Shown piece after piece: positions 23,949 to 32,512 of a DNA stretch of 64,000 nucleotides (position 1 is its first letter; the number at the start of each line of letters is the position of its first letter). The notes beneath the pieces are model-generated. The model made no database searches. It saw only the letters and a program-made list of their open reading frames with translations, and was not told the DNA's origin. Location of the stretch: contig JAKPQH010000205.1 of assembly GCA_029580855.1 (NCBI GenBank), forward strand, positions 62,001 through 126,000, written 5' to 3'. This DNA comes from a bacterium. Lineage in GTDB: Bacteria; Methylomirabilota; Methylomirabilia; Methylomirabilales; 2-02-FULL-66-22. The translations under genes were made by a program, and so were the position numbers.

Positions 23949-24466
23949 GCCTGCGCGTGCGGCCGGTGGCGCGGAGCGGGGCGGCGGACGGCCGCCAGCG
24001 TCGCACGCAGGCACCGCAGGGGACCCGCGCGGTGTGCGAAGCGGCGTGCCGCGGGGTGCGCGGCCGCTGCGTTCCGTTCGCGGCGGGGGAAGGGGTGCAT
24101 CGGCTCTGGGGCACGGCGCTGTTCTCGCATGCCAGCCTGGGGGTGAACCTCTTGGGGGGCAGCCGGCCGCACATCGGCGCGGTGGCCGTCGCGACGCCGC
24201 GCCGAAGCCTGGCGCGGCCGGGGCGACGCAGCGCGACGACGTCGGTCCTGGCGTTGCCGGGGCACAAAGACGACGAACTGGCCCGCTTCATGGCCACCGA
24301 ACTGGCGCGGGAGCTGGGGATGACGGTCGTCGTGACGGCGGGTGTCCACCTCGCCGGGGCGCGCGCGTCCGACATCGCCGCCGTGCTGCGCACCGCCGGA
24401 GACGCCGTCAAGGCGATTCGGGCCTTGGCGGCATCGGTGCGGGCGGAAAAAAGGAGAGGACGATGA
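23945..24466 (+). CDS. LpdD-like (prenylated-flavin decarboxylase accessory) protein
   Basis: About 173 residues. The core GTALFSHASLGVNLLGG then SRPHIGAVAVATPR and a conserved GHKDDELARF segment followed by VVVTAGVHL resembles the LpdD-like domain that accompanies UbiX- and UbiD-like subunits of gallate-type decarboxylases and is thought to help maturation with prenylated FMN. The GTG at 23945 overlaps the ubiX stop by four bases, which supports both the start and a shared role. An alternative GTG at 23909 overlaps ubiX more. The N-terminal ~30 residues are Arg-rich and unlike the family. The assignment is from recollection of motif pattern. Confidence 0.65.
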   Translation: MSLRVRPVARSGAADGRQRRTQAPQGTRAVCEAACRGVRGRCVPFAAGEGVHRLWGTALFSHASLGVNLLGGSRPHIGAVAVATPRRSLARPGRRSATTSVLALPGHKDDELARFMATELARELGMTVVVTAGVHLAGARASDIAAVLRTAGDAVKAIRALAASVRAEKRRGR

Positions 24467-24831
24467 CCACTCGACAATCAGGGGCCCTGGGTGTGCTGCT
24501 GGTGGTCGCGGTCGGCGTGGCCGCGGGGATGGCCGGGGCGGCCTGGGCGCAGGAGGCGCCTCCCCCCGAGTCGGTGACCAAGACCATCTATGGGGGGTCT
24601 CCCATCGTGGCGGGCGTGGGTGCCGTCGCCGGCAGTATCGTCTACGCGCCTTTCAAGGCTCTGATCCTGTGTCCGCTGAGCGCCGTGGCCTCGGGGGTCA
24701 CCTACGCCGCGACGCGGGGCGGGACGGATACATCGGAATCCCTCTTGCGCCTGGGGTGTACGGGCACGTATGTCATCTCGCCGGCCATGGTACAGGGGCA
24801 CGAAGCCTTCCAGCGCTATGACGAGCGGTGA
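24463..24831 (+). CDS. Small exported protein of unknown function
   Basis: A 122-residue protein with a Sec signal (GVLLVVAVGVAAGMAGAAWAQ) and a Gly/Ala-rich second hydrophobic stretch (SPIVAGVGAVAGSIVYAPFKAL) that could span or lie on a membrane, ending in a short hydrophilic tail. AAGGAGAGG precedes the ATG, and the start overlaps the previous stop in ATGA. It is inside the lgt-ubiX operon. I do not recognise a catalytic motif. Two cysteines occur in the mature part. Function unknown. Confidence 0.6.
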   Translation: MTTRQSGALGVLLVVAVGVAAGMAGAAWAQEAPPPESVTKTIYGGSPIVAGVGAVAGSIVYAPFKALILCPLSAVASGVTYAATRGGTDTSESLLRLGCTGTYVISPAMVQGHEAFQRYDER

Positions 24832-24863
24832 GCCGTCGCCGGCGAACCGAGAGGGGGTGGCCC

Positions 24864-26045
24864 GTGCGCATCCGTGACATCCGCACCATTCCCGTGGAAT
24901 GCGGCTTGCCGCAGCCCGTCTTCGACGCCAACTACATCATGGCGACCAAGCCGGCGTTGCTGGTCGAGGTGGAAACCGACGACGGGTTGGTGGGTCTGGG
25001 GGAGGCGGCCCACTTCGGCGGACCGCTGGCCTCGACCAGGGTCGTGATCGAAGGGGAGCTCCGGGCGCATCTGATAGGCGAGGATCCGCGCGACATCGAG
25101 CGGCTGTGGGAGCAGATGCACCAGCGGGCGTACAAGCACGCGCGGGGCGGGTTGCTGATCGCGGCCATGAGCGGCGTGGACATCGCGCTCTGGGACCTAC
25201 GCGGCAAGATGACGGGCATGCCCGTGTGGCGGCTTTTGGGCGGATACCGGCGGCGCGTGCCGGCGTATGCCACGGGCGGCTTTTACGCCGAGGGGAAAGG
25301 CGTCCGCGAGCTGGTCGCCGAGATGGAAGGGTACTGCGCCCACGGTTTCCGCGCCGTGAAGATGAAAGTCGGACGCAACAGCGACATCGAGGGGAGCCCC
25401 CTGCGCGCCATGGCCCACCGCGGGGTCTGCGAGGTGCCGCTGGCAGAGGATCTGGCCCGCGTGCAGGCGGTGCGGGAGGCGCTGGGTCGAGACATCCGCC
25501 TGATGATCGACGCCAACGGGGGCTGGGACGTCCCGACGGCGGTGAAGATGGGACGCGCCATGGAGCCGTTCGACATCTACTGGTACGAGGAGCCGGTCTG
25601 CCCGGACGACGTGCGCGGCAGCGCCGAGGTGGCGAGGAAGGTGGCCACGCCGGTGGCCGGGTACGAGACCTGCACGTACGGCAAGGTCGGGTTTCGCGAC
25701 TACATCCAAGCCGGGGCCGTGCACTTCGTCCAGCCCGACGTGGCCTGGGCGGGCGGGCTGACCGAGTGCGTGAAAATCGCGCACCTGGCGCAGGCGTGGA
25801 ATCTGCCGCTGGCGCCGCATATCCACGGTTCCGCGGTGGCCGTCGCGGCGGCCCTGCACCTCTTGGCGGGGATCCCCAACGGCAGCATGGCGGAGATGGT
25901 TTTTCCGGCGCATCCGCTGATGGCGGAGCTGGTGACGGACCCGCTCCTTGTGGATCGCACCGGCCACCTCGAGCTCGGCGAACGACCGGGTCTGGGTCTG
26001 GAGCTCGATCCGAGGGTCGTGGCGCGGTACCGTGTGGACCGATAG
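24864..26045 (+). CDS. Enolase-superfamily enzyme (mandelate racemase/muconate-lactonising type)
   Basis: A 393-residue metal-dependent enzyme that abstracts the alpha proton of a carboxylate. Visible active-site elements are KMKVG (KxK, general base) near residue 166, the metal ligands in MIDANGG (near 216), YEEPV (near 243) and GYETCTYGK (near 268), and a QPDVAW / HIHG dyad near 300-321. This places it in the mandelate racemase subgroup. The GTG at 24864, with GGGGGTGG just upstream, is chosen over 24828. Substrate could be a sugar acid or an aromatic hydroxy acid. It follows the small exported protein by 32 nt in the same transcription direction. Confidence 0.88.
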   Translation: MRIRDIRTIPVECGLPQPVFDANYIMATKPALLVEVETDDGLVGLGEAAHFGGPLASTRVVIEGELRAHLIGEDPRDIERLWEQMHQRAYKHARGGLLIAAMSGVDIALWDLRGKMTGMPVWRLLGGYRRRVPAYATGGFYAEGKGVRELVAEMEGYCAHGFRAVKMKVGRNSDIEGSPLRAMAHRGVCEVPLAEDLARVQAVREALGRDIRLMIDANGGWDVPTAVKMGRAMEPFDIYWYEEPVCPDDVRGSAEVARKVATPVAGYETCTYGKVGFRDYIQAGAVHFVQPDVAWAGGLTECVKIAHLAQAWNLPLAPHIHGSAVAVAAALHLLAGIPNGSMAEMVFPAHPLMAELVTDPLLVDRTGHLELGERPGLGLELDPRVVARYRVDR

Positions 26046-26141
26046 GTTCCGCCGCGGGCGGCAGTGCGCGCGGCGGAACGGGGACACCGGTGGACGGATG
26101 GCCCCATCGGCGCGGGGCGCGGACTTCGCAGGGGGACCCGA

Positions 26142-26729
26142 GTGAACGTGCAGGCGGCGCTGGATTGTCTGATCGATCTGGAGGAGCGGGTGGGGCGCCT
26201 CTACGTCCTGTTCTACCGGCGGTTCGCGGATCTCCCCGGTGTGGGCGAGCTGTGGTGGGAGATGGCGCTGGAGGAGCACGAGCACTCGGGGATCCTGAAG
26301 ATGGTGAAGGCGCTGGCCGACCCGGCGGCCAGGGTCCCGGACATCCGGCCGCGGCTGCGGCCGCTGCAGGCGTTGATCGGCGCCTGCGAGCGGAACGCGG
26401 CCGGCGTCGCGTCGCTGCGCGACGCGCTGGCCGTGGCCGTACGGCTGGAACGCTCCGAGCTGGATCGCTTGGGTCGGGAAACGATGCGGCGGATCGCGCG
26501 CGACGTGCCGGCGATCCCGCGCTCGGCCTTCGCCCCGCACGAGGCCCATTTGGATCGCCTCACGCGGACCGTGCGCAAGTTCGGGGGCGAAGAGATCCTT
26601 CGCGAGGCATGGGCCTTGAGCCCCGAGGGGCGGGATCGGGCGGGGGCCGGCGTCGCGGCCCGACGACCCGGGGGCGGCAGGTCCCCCAGGGGGATCGGGC
26701 GGGCGCGGAGGGGGACGGATTCCAGCTGA
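26142..26729 (+). CDS. Ferritin-like/rubrerythrin-like four-helix protein
   Basis: About 195 residues. The first 130 look like a four-helix bundle: LIDLEERVGRLYVLFYRRFA then the carboxylate/His pattern EEHEHSGILKMV (E-x-x-H), with later Glu- and His-containing helices (RLERSELDRL, HEAHLDRL) that could complete a di-iron site. The C-terminal ~40 residues are Gly/Arg/Pro-rich and disordered. GTG start 26142 has AGGGGGA upstream. Rubrerythrin-type proteins detoxify peroxide; no rubredoxin-like Cys pair is present, so the electron source is not obvious. Converges on the znu operon with a 30-nt gap. Confidence 0.6.
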   Translation: MNVQAALDCLIDLEERVGRLYVLFYRRFADLPGVGELWWEMALEEHEHSGILKMVKALADPAARVPDIRPRLRPLQALIGACERNAAGVASLRDALAVAVRLERSELDRLGRETMRRIARDVPAIPRSAFAPHEAHLDRLTRTVRKFGGEEILREAWALSPEGRDRAGAGVAARRPGGGRSPRGIGRARRGTDSS

Positions 26730-26759
26730 GCGCGTCGGCGCGTCACGCGGGTGCGGCGA

Positions 26760-27611
26760 TCAGAGGGGCGGGGTCCGCTGACCGGCGAGCCGGCGGCAGC
26801 CGAGCGCCCCGAAAAAGACGCTGGTGCTGACCAGGACAACGGCGGCGCCCGAGGCGACGTTGAGATAGAAGGAAAGGTAGAGACCCACGACGACGGCCAG
26901 AACGGAGAAAAGCACCCCCAGAGCCATCATGCGGAAGAACCGCTCCGTCAGGAGGTACGCCGTGGCGCTGGGGGTGACCAGCAGGGCCACGACCAGCACG
27001 ATCCCGACGGCCTGGATCGAGATCACGATGGTCAGAGCGACGAGCACGAGCAACAGGTAGTTGAGGGCCTGCACGGGGTATCCCATGGCTTCCGCCAGGG
27101 TGGGGTCAAAGGCGAGCAGCAAGAGCTCCTTGTAGCAGGCTGCGACGGCCAGCACGACGATCGCCGTCAGGATACCCGCCACCGCAAGGTCCGCGTTCGA
27201 AATCCCCAGCACATTCCCAAACAGGAACCCGAAAAGGTCCGCCGTGTACCCCCGGATCCTACTCATGAGCAGAATCCCCAGGGCGAACGCCCCGGCGAAC
27301 AGGATGCCGATGGTCGTGTCGTAGCTGGTGCGCGCCCGCCGGGAAACGTAGGCGATGCCCAGCGCCGTCGCCACGGTGGAGATCGCGGCGCCCAGATAGA
27401 TGTTCGCTTTCAGCATGTAGGCGATGACGACGCCCGGAAAGGCGGCGTGGGCCAGGGCGTCGCCGATAAAGGCCAATCCGCGCAGGACGACGTATGTGCC
27501 GACGATGGCGCAGACGGCGGCAACGAGGACGCCCCCCAGCAGGGCGCGCTGCATAAAGCCGTATTGCAGCGGTGTGGCGAGCAGGTCGATCATGGTGCGG
27601 GGTGTCTCCAT
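26760..27611 (-). CDS. znuB: Metal (zinc/manganese) ABC permease, ZnuB type
   Basis: Inner-membrane permease of an ABC-3 family metal importer, 283 residues with eight or nine hydrophobic helices. The early YVVLRGLAFIGDALAHAAFPGV stretch and DPTLAEAMGYPVQALNYLL are hallmarks of the ZnuB/MntB permease family. It is the last gene of the fur-znuA-znuC-znuB operon, 24 nt behind the ATPase gene. The sequence does not distinguish zinc from manganese. Confidence 0.88.
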   Translation of the reverse strand: METPRTMIDLLATPLQYGFMQRALLGGVLVAAVCAIVGTYVVLRGLAFIGDALAHAAFPGVVIAYMLKANIYLGAAISTVATALGIAYVSRRARTSYDTTIGILFAGAFALGILLMSRIRGYTADLFGFLFGNVLGISNADLAVAGILTAIVVLAVAACYKELLLLAFDPTLAEAMGYPVQALNYLLLVLVALTIVISIQAVGIVLVVALLVTPSATAYLLTERFFRMMALGVLFSVLAVVVGLYLSFYLNVASGAAVVLVSTSVFFGALGCRRLAGQRTPPL

Positions 27612-27635
27612 TCTCGGCGGCCCGCTCGCGAGCCC

Positions 27636-28460
27636 TCAGGCCCGGGAGTGCGACCGATGCTCGTCGGCGACGACGACGCGGCGGTCCCCCACCTTGACGA
27701 TCATGAGGTGGCTGCCGTAGGTGGCCTCCAGGATCTCCTCGCGGAAGACCTCGGCCGGGGGGCCGAAGGCCACGAGATGCCCGCTCAGGCACAGCACCTG
27801 GTCGAACCGTTCCACCACGCAGTTGAGGTCGTGCGTGGCCACGACCACGGTCTTGCCCTCGTCGCGGAGCTTTTCCAGCACTGCGAAGATGGAGTGCTGC
27901 GTGGTCGGGTCCACGCCGCTCACCGGCTCGTCCAAGAGCAGAAGGTGCGGATCCTGGGCGAGGACCCTCGCCAGCAGGGCGCGCTGCAGCTGGCCGCCCG
28001 AGAGCCGGCCGATTTGGCGGTCCCCGTGTTCGAGGAGATTCACCCGGTCCAGCGCCTCCCGCACCGAAGCCCGGTCCGCGCTGCGGGGCGGGCGGCACCA
28101 CCCGATGCGCGGATACCGGCCCATCATGACCACATCCGACACGGACACCGGAAAGGCGCGCTGAATGTCGTCGAGCTGAGGCAGGTAGCCCATCATGGCC
28201 CGCTGCCTCCGGGCGTCCGTCTCGTGCAGGAGGACCCGGCCGCGGAGGATCGGGATCAGGCCGAGGATCGCCTTGAAGAGCGTCGTCTTCCCCGCGCCGT
28301 TGGGTCCGATGACTCCGACCATCTGGCCCGGCCGGATGGCGAAGGCGATCCCCTGGATGGCGGGCTTGTCCCCGTATCCGGCGGCCAGGTCCCGCACCTC
28401 CAGACAATACTCCCAGGAGGGTTTCCCCGGCGGCGAGCGGCGGGCGGCGGGCCGATTCAT
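27636..28460 (-). CDS. znuC: Metal ABC transporter ATPase, ZnuC/MntA type
   Basis: ATP-binding subunit, 274 residues, with Walker A GPNGAGKTTLFK, Q-loop YLPQLDDIQRAFPVSV (typical for metal-type ATPases), signature LSGGQLQRALLARVL, Walker B LLLLDEPVSGVD and the H-loop VVATHDLN. The start ATG overlaps the stop of the binding-protein gene (ATGA). An N-terminal stretch of ~18 residues precedes the usual domain start. Part of the Fur-family-led metal operon. Confidence 0.9.
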   Translation of the reverse strand: MNRPAARRSPPGKPSWEYCLEVRDLAAGYGDKPAIQGIAFAIRPGQMVGVIGPNGAGKTTLFKAILGLIPILRGRVLLHETDARRQRAMMGYLPQLDDIQRAFPVSVSDVVMMGRYPRIGWCRPPRSADRASVREALDRVNLLEHGDRQIGRLSGGQLQRALLARVLAQDPHLLLLDEPVSGVDPTTQHSIFAVLEKLRDEGKTVVVATHDLNCVVERFDQVLCLSGHLVAFGPPAEVFREEILEATYGSHLMIVKVGDRRVVVADEHRSHSRA

Positions 28461-29368
28461 TTGAGGGCGTTCACCATCTGGGTGACGTTGTGCCGCATCA
28501 GGTTGATGTACGTGTCGGCCGGCGGTCCGTCGGACAGGCTCCCGTCGTAGAGATCCGTGACGACCTTGACCCCGGCATCCCTCGCGAACGCCGCCAGGAG
28601 CTTGGGGTTGAAATCCGCCTCGGCGAAGACGGCGGGGATCTTCTCCTGCTCGATGCGTCGTGCGAGCTCGGCCAGGGCTCTGGCCGACGGTTCCTTGCCG
28701 GGGCTCGCCACGACGAAGCCTTCCACCGCAAAGCCGTAGCGACGCGCGAAGTACTGAAAGGCGCTATGGAACGTGACGAGCTTCCGGCGAGCGGGTGGGA
28801 TCTTTTGCACCTCGGAGCGAATCCAGCCGTCCAGCCCGTCCAGCGCCGTCCGGTACGCCCTGGCGCGCTCGGCGTAGAACCCCGCGTTGCCGCCGTCCAC
28901 ACCGCTCAGGGCGTCGCGGATCTTGTCGGCATACGTCTTGACCGAAATCGGGTCCAGCCACACGTGGGGGTCGCGCCCTGCGTGATCCGCTCCGGATATG
29001 CCGAGGGTCGCGAGCCCTTGCGACAGCTCGATGACGGGCACCGCGGGCTCCTTGACGCTCCGGATGGTCTTGTCCCACCACTCTTCCAGACCGGCGCCGT
29101 TGAAAAAAATCACGCGGGCCTGCGCCAGCAGTCTGATCGTGGCGGGGGTCGGTTGGAAGGTGTGCGGGTCGGTCCCGGTCGGCGCCAGGGCCCGCACCTG
29201 GAATTTTGCACCGGCCACGCTGGTAACGACATCCGCCAGGACCGTGTTGCTGGCCACCGCCAGCAGGACCGCGGCGGCCGCCGGCGCGGCCCCGGCGGCC
29301 GCCGCGAAGAGGAAGGGCAACAGACAGCCGACGGCGAGCGCGACGAATGGGACGGCCGGGCGGTTCAC
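28457..29368 (-). CDS. znuA: Metal ABC transporter binding protein, ZnuA-like
   Basis: Periplasmic cluster-9 binding protein, 303 residues, with a long hydrophobic signal. The His ligands are in GTDPHTFQPTPAT, DPHVWLDPISV and VTFHSAFQYFARRYG, and the Asp in the late TDLYDGSLSDG segment. The His-rich charged loop of E. coli ZnuA is absent; only GADHAGRDPH is there, so zinc over manganese is not certain. GTG start (29368), 1 nt after the stop of the regulator gene. Shares an operon with its regulator, ATPase and permease. Confidence 0.88.
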   Translation of the reverse strand: MNRPAVPFVALAVGCLLPFLFAAAAGAAPAAAAVLLAVASNTVLADVVTSVAGAKFQVRALAPTGTDPHTFQPTPATIRLLAQARVIFFNGAGLEEWWDKTIRSVKEPAVPVIELSQGLATLGISGADHAGRDPHVWLDPISVKTYADKIRDALSGVDGGNAGFYAERARAYRTALDGLDGWIRSEVQKIPPARRKLVTFHSAFQYFARRYGFAVEGFVVASPGKEPSARALAELARRIEQEKIPAVFAEADFNPKLLAAFARDAGVKVVTDLYDGSLSDGPPADTYINLMRHNVTQMVNALK

Positions 29369-29369
29369 G

Positions 29370-29885
29370 TCAGCCCACCCCCGGTGCGCGCCGCGGCCCC
29401 CGACGCCGGGGGCGCGGTGCGATGCTCCGGTCGGTCAGGCACCGGCCGGCGCGAGGCGGGGTGGGCCGAAGCAGGCAGGCGGGGCACTCCCCGAAGAAAT
29501 CCAGGGAGTGTCCGTCGATCCGGAATTTGGTCCGCCGCGCCAACGCCTTGACCATGGCCTCGGCCTGGCAGTCCGAGACTTCCACGACCAGACCGCAGGT
29601 TCGGCACACGAGATGGTGGCAATGGTCGTCCGTGGCGGTAGCGTAGTGGCGATGCCGATGGTCCATGTGCACGTGCTGGACCAGCTTGAGCCGCTCCAGC
29701 ACCCCCATCGTCCGGTAGACGCTGGCCAGGCCGATGCGGCGGTCGATCCGCCGGGCGCGGCGGTGGACCTCGGCCACCGTGAGGTGCTCGGCGGTTTCCG
29801 CCAGGACCCGGCACACGGCCCGCCGGGCGCGCGTCAGCCGCAGCCCCTGCGTTTGCAGCGCGCGGGTGAGGCGTGTCACGGGCAC
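29370..29885 (-). CDS. Fur-family metal-responsive regulator (Zur-like)
   Basis: A 171-residue repressor with a winged helix (LTRARRAVCRVLAETAEHLTV, then ASVYRTMGVLERLKLV) and a metal-binding dimerisation domain. It has CRTCG and CPAC, the structural zinc pairs, and a His-rich segment (DHRHRHYATATDDHCHH). The C-terminal ~35 residues are Arg/Pro-rich. It leads the znuACB operon and carries a palindrome overlapping its promoter, which suggests autoregulation. Zur is likely by context; Mur or Fur remains possible. Start is GTG with GGGAGG 6 nt upstream. Confidence 0.85.
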   Translation of the reverse strand: MPVTRLTRALQTQGLRLTRARRAVCRVLAETAEHLTVAEVHRRARRIDRRIGLASVYRTMGVLERLKLVQHVHMDHRHRHYATATDDHCHHLVCRTCGLVVEVSDCQAEAMVKALARRTKFRIDGHSLDFFGECPACLLRPTPPRAGRCLTDRSIAPRPRRRGPRRAPGVG

Positions 29886-29900
29886 GGGCGGCCTCCCATC

Positions 29901-29915
29901 TGAGAAATATTCTCA
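29901..29915. promoter_or_regulatory. Fur/Zur-box-like operator of the fur-znu operon
   Basis: TGAGAAATATTCTCA, a 7-1-7-type palindrome with one mismatched pair (six of seven pairs match). It sits directly downstream of the -10 at 29919-29924, over the expected transcription start, 16 nt before the GTG of the regulator. Confidence 0.65.
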
Positions 29916-29918
29916 GTG

Positions 29919-29947
29919 AATCTACCAGGGATTCGGGGGACCGTCAA
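29919..29947 (-). promoter_or_regulatory. Promoter of the fur-znuACB operon
   Basis: On the minus strand, TTGACG (29947-29942), a 17-nt spacer and TAGATT (29924-29919), followed immediately by the palindromic operator. The -35 is in a GCTTGAC context shared with several other promoters here. Confidence 0.6.
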
Positions 29948-30237
29948 GCGAGCGGGGCAGACCGCCCGCGGCAGAGCGCGGGGCGGGTCCGGCGGGGTGG
30001 AAAACCGGGGCGGTCCGGATCGGGCCGCGCCGGGGGTGTGTGAAAAACGCCGCCGCCCGCGTGCGCTTTTCGAGCAGCCCCTGTGGATGGTTCGGGCGAC
30101 CCCGGGGCTTCGGGAAGACCGCATACGGTGGGACACGGTGCGGAGCGCGGTCTCCAGGCCATGGGAGGGCGGCGTACGGGCCAGGCCGTTCCCGCACGCG
30201 GGGTGGAGGCGTGACCGTTTGGGCGCCAGACGGGGGC
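29948..30237. other. Intergenic region between the znu promoter and exporter operon end
   Basis: About 290 nt, GC-rich. It lies downstream of the last exporter permease stop and upstream of the znu promoter. I see no gene with a ribosome binding site and no clear terminator with a T-tract. Confidence 0.45.
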
Positions 30238-31371
30238 TCAGCCGAGCCGTTTCTGGAAACGAAGGGCCGAGAGGACCAGCACCGCGACACCGAACACGGC
30301 CAGCGCCAGGGCTTGCGGCCAGAGCACGTCGAGGCCGACGCCCTTCAGGAAGATGCCGCGGATGATGACCAGGAAATAGCGCAGGGGGATGAGGTAGGTG
30401 AGGTACTGCATCGGCTCCGGCATGCTGGCAATGGGAAAGATAAAACCGGAAAGCAACATGAACGGGGGGTTGGCGAAAAACCCCAGCATCATCGCCTGCT
30501 GTTGGGTGTGACTCATCGTGGAAATGAGCAACCCGAGGCCGAGCGTGGTCATGATGAAGAGGCCGGACAAGCACAGGAGCAGGGTCACGCTGCCGGCAAT
30601 CGGCACCCGGAACCACAGGCGGCCGACCGAGATCACGAGCAGAATATCGGCGTAGCCGATTATGACGAACGGGATGGCCTTTCCGAGCATGAGCTGGACC
30701 GGTCGGATGGGGCTGACGATGAGCTGCTCGATGGTGCCGCGCTCTTTCTCCTTGACGATGGCGGTGGCGGTCATCGTCATCGTCACGATGGTCAGGATGA
30801 GGGCCACCACACCCGGCACCATGAAATTCACGCTTTTCAGGTCCGGGTTGAACCAGACCCGGACCGTCGGCTCCACAGCCGCGGGCGCCGCAGCCTTCGG
30901 CCCGAGGCGCTCCGCCAGGATACGTGTCGCCTCGGCATTGACGATCTGCGTGACGTACCCCTGCGCTACGGTGGCCGTGTTGGAGTCGGTGCCGTCCAGC
31001 AGGAGCTGGATTGTCGCCGTCTCCTGACGGGCCAGCCTGGCCGCGAAACGGGGCGGGATGACCAGACCGACCCGCGCCTGGCCCGCGTCCACCAGGGGTT
31101 TGATCTGGCGGTCGTCGGAAACCATGTGCCGAATGTCGAAATACCCCGAAGTGGCGAAGCGATCGATGAGCGCGCGGCTCGCCGGTGTGCGGTCGAGATC
31201 GCACACGGCCGTGCGCAGATTCTTGATGTCCGAGGATACCGCGTAGCCGAGGATGACGAGCTGCAGCACGGGCATGATGACAAGGATGGGCAAGATGCGG
31301 CGATCACGACGAATTTGGATGAACTCCTTTTTCACCAGGGTCCGCAGCCGGCGCGGGCGCTCTGTTCTCAT
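30238..31371 (-). CDS. ABC-2 exporter permease, YbhR-like
   Basis: A 377-residue ABC-2 membrane subunit. It begins with a cytosolic segment (LVKKEFIQIRRDRRIL), one helix, a large extracytoplasmic domain (SSDIKNLRTAVCDLDRTPASRAL onward), then about five helices in the C-terminal half. It is a paralogue of the preceding gene with the same opening KKEFI-x-IRRD. Last of the TetR-HlyD-ATPase-ATPase-permease-permease operon, 4 nt behind its paralogue. In E. coli the equivalents are YbhS and YbhR, which form a drug/xenobiotic or cation exporter; substrate here is unknown. Confidence 0.87.
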   Translation of the reverse strand: MRTERPRRLRTLVKKEFIQIRRDRRILPILVIMPVLQLVILGYAVSSDIKNLRTAVCDLDRTPASRALIDRFATSGYFDIRHMVSDDRQIKPLVDAGQARVGLVIPPRFAARLARQETATIQLLLDGTDSNTATVAQGYVTQIVNAEATRILAERLGPKAAAPAAVEPTVRVWFNPDLKSVNFMVPGVVALILTIVTMTMTATAIVKEKERGTIEQLIVSPIRPVQLMLGKAIPFVIIGYADILLVISVGRLWFRVPIAGSVTLLLCLSGLFIMTTLGLGLLISTMSHTQQQAMMLGFFANPPFMLLSGFIFPIASMPEPMQYLTYLIPLRYFLVIIRGIFLKGVGLDVLWPQALALAVFGVAVLVLSALRFQKRLG

Positions 31372-31375
31372 GGTC

Positions 31376-32512
31376 TCATTCCAACCGCTTCTTAAACTTG
31401 GCCGAGCTCACGACGAGCATGAGCACCGCAAACGCACTCAAGAACAGCAGCTCCCTCCAGAGGGTTTCCACGCCGACCCCCTTCAGGAATATCCCCCGGA
31501 TGACCACCAAGAAGTAGCGCGCCGGCACGATGGCCGTGACGGCTTGCAGGATGGGAGGCATATTCTCGATCGGGTAGAAGAATCCCGACAGGAGCAGGGC
31601 GGGCAGCATGGTGGCCAGGATCGACAACTGAAAGGACACCTGCTGGTTCTTCGTCGCGGCGGAAAAGAACAAGCCTATCCCCAGGGCGCCGAGGAGGAAG
31701 ATGGTGGACGAGACCATGAGGAGCGGGAGGCTCCCACGGAGCGGGACGCGGAACCAGAAGAGCGCGAGCAGCAGGATGAAGAGCACATCCACCAAGCCGA
31801 TCACGACGTAGGGCAGGATTTTCCCCACCATCAACTCGTGCGGGCGGAGGGGCGAGGCGATGAGCGCCTCCATGGTTCCTCGCTCCCACTCCCGTGCGAC
31901 GGTGAGCGAGGTGAGCAGGGCGGCAAGCATCATCAGGATCACCGCGGTGAGCCCGGGGATCAGGAAGTTGGAGCTGCGCAGCTCCGGGTTGTACCAGATC
32001 CAGGTGCGCAGCTCGACGGGAGGACTCAGGTCGGACGGGAGCGGTATCAGGACGTCCGGCCGAAGGCCGCGCGGCGCCAGTTCCAGCCCCTTGCTGATGG
32101 CGGCGATGTTTCCGATGGCGATGCCGGCCGTGTTGGAGTCCGAGCCGTCCACGACAAACTGGATCGGCGCCGGCCGCCCGGCGCCCAAGTTCCGGTTGAA
32201 ATCCTCCGGGATCATCAGCCCGACCTTGGCCTGACCTCGGTCGATGCTACGGCGGAGGTCGCGCAGATTGTCCACCTCGGCCGCCACCACGAAGTAGTCG
32301 GTGCTGGTGAAGCGGCGGATCAGCTCGCGGGCGGGCGGGGTGCCATCCCGGTCGTAGACGACGAGCGGGACGCGCTTGACATCCGAGCTGATCCCGTAGC
32401 CGTAAAGGAAGAGCATCACGGCGGGCATGGCCAGGACGAACGCCAGGCTGCGGGTGTCCCGCCGGATCTCGATGAACTCCTTTTTCATCACCGGCAGGAT
32501 GCGGGACCTCAC
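31376..32512 (-). CDS. ABC-2 exporter permease, YbhS-like
   Basis: 378 residues; same layout as the downstream paralogue, with cytosolic start (MKKEFIEIRRD), one helix, an extracytoplasmic domain (GISSDVKRVPLVVYDRDGTPPARE) and about five C-terminal helices. A GTG at 32512 overlaps the upstream stop in GTGA and is the chosen start. A longer in-frame ORF upstream is a shadow of the ATPase gene. Pairs with the next gene as a heterodimeric pore, driven by the two ATPases upstream. Confidence 0.87.
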   Translation of the reverse strand: MRSRILPVMKKEFIEIRRDTRSLAFVLAMPAVMLFLYGYGISSDVKRVPLVVYDRDGTPPARELIRRFTSTDYFVVAAEVDNLRDLRRSIDRGQAKVGLMIPEDFNRNLGAGRPAPIQFVVDGSDSNTAGIAIGNIAAISKGLELAPRGLRPDVLIPLPSDLSPPVELRTWIWYNPELRSSNFLIPGLTAVILMMLAALLTSLTVAREWERGTMEALIASPLRPHELMVGKILPYVVIGLVDVLFILLLALFWFRVPLRGSLPLLMVSSTIFLLGALGIGLFFSAATKNQQVSFQLSILATMLPALLLSGFFYPIENMPPILQAVTAIVPARYFLVVIRGIFLKGVGVETLWRELLFLSAFAVLMLVVSSAKFKKRLE

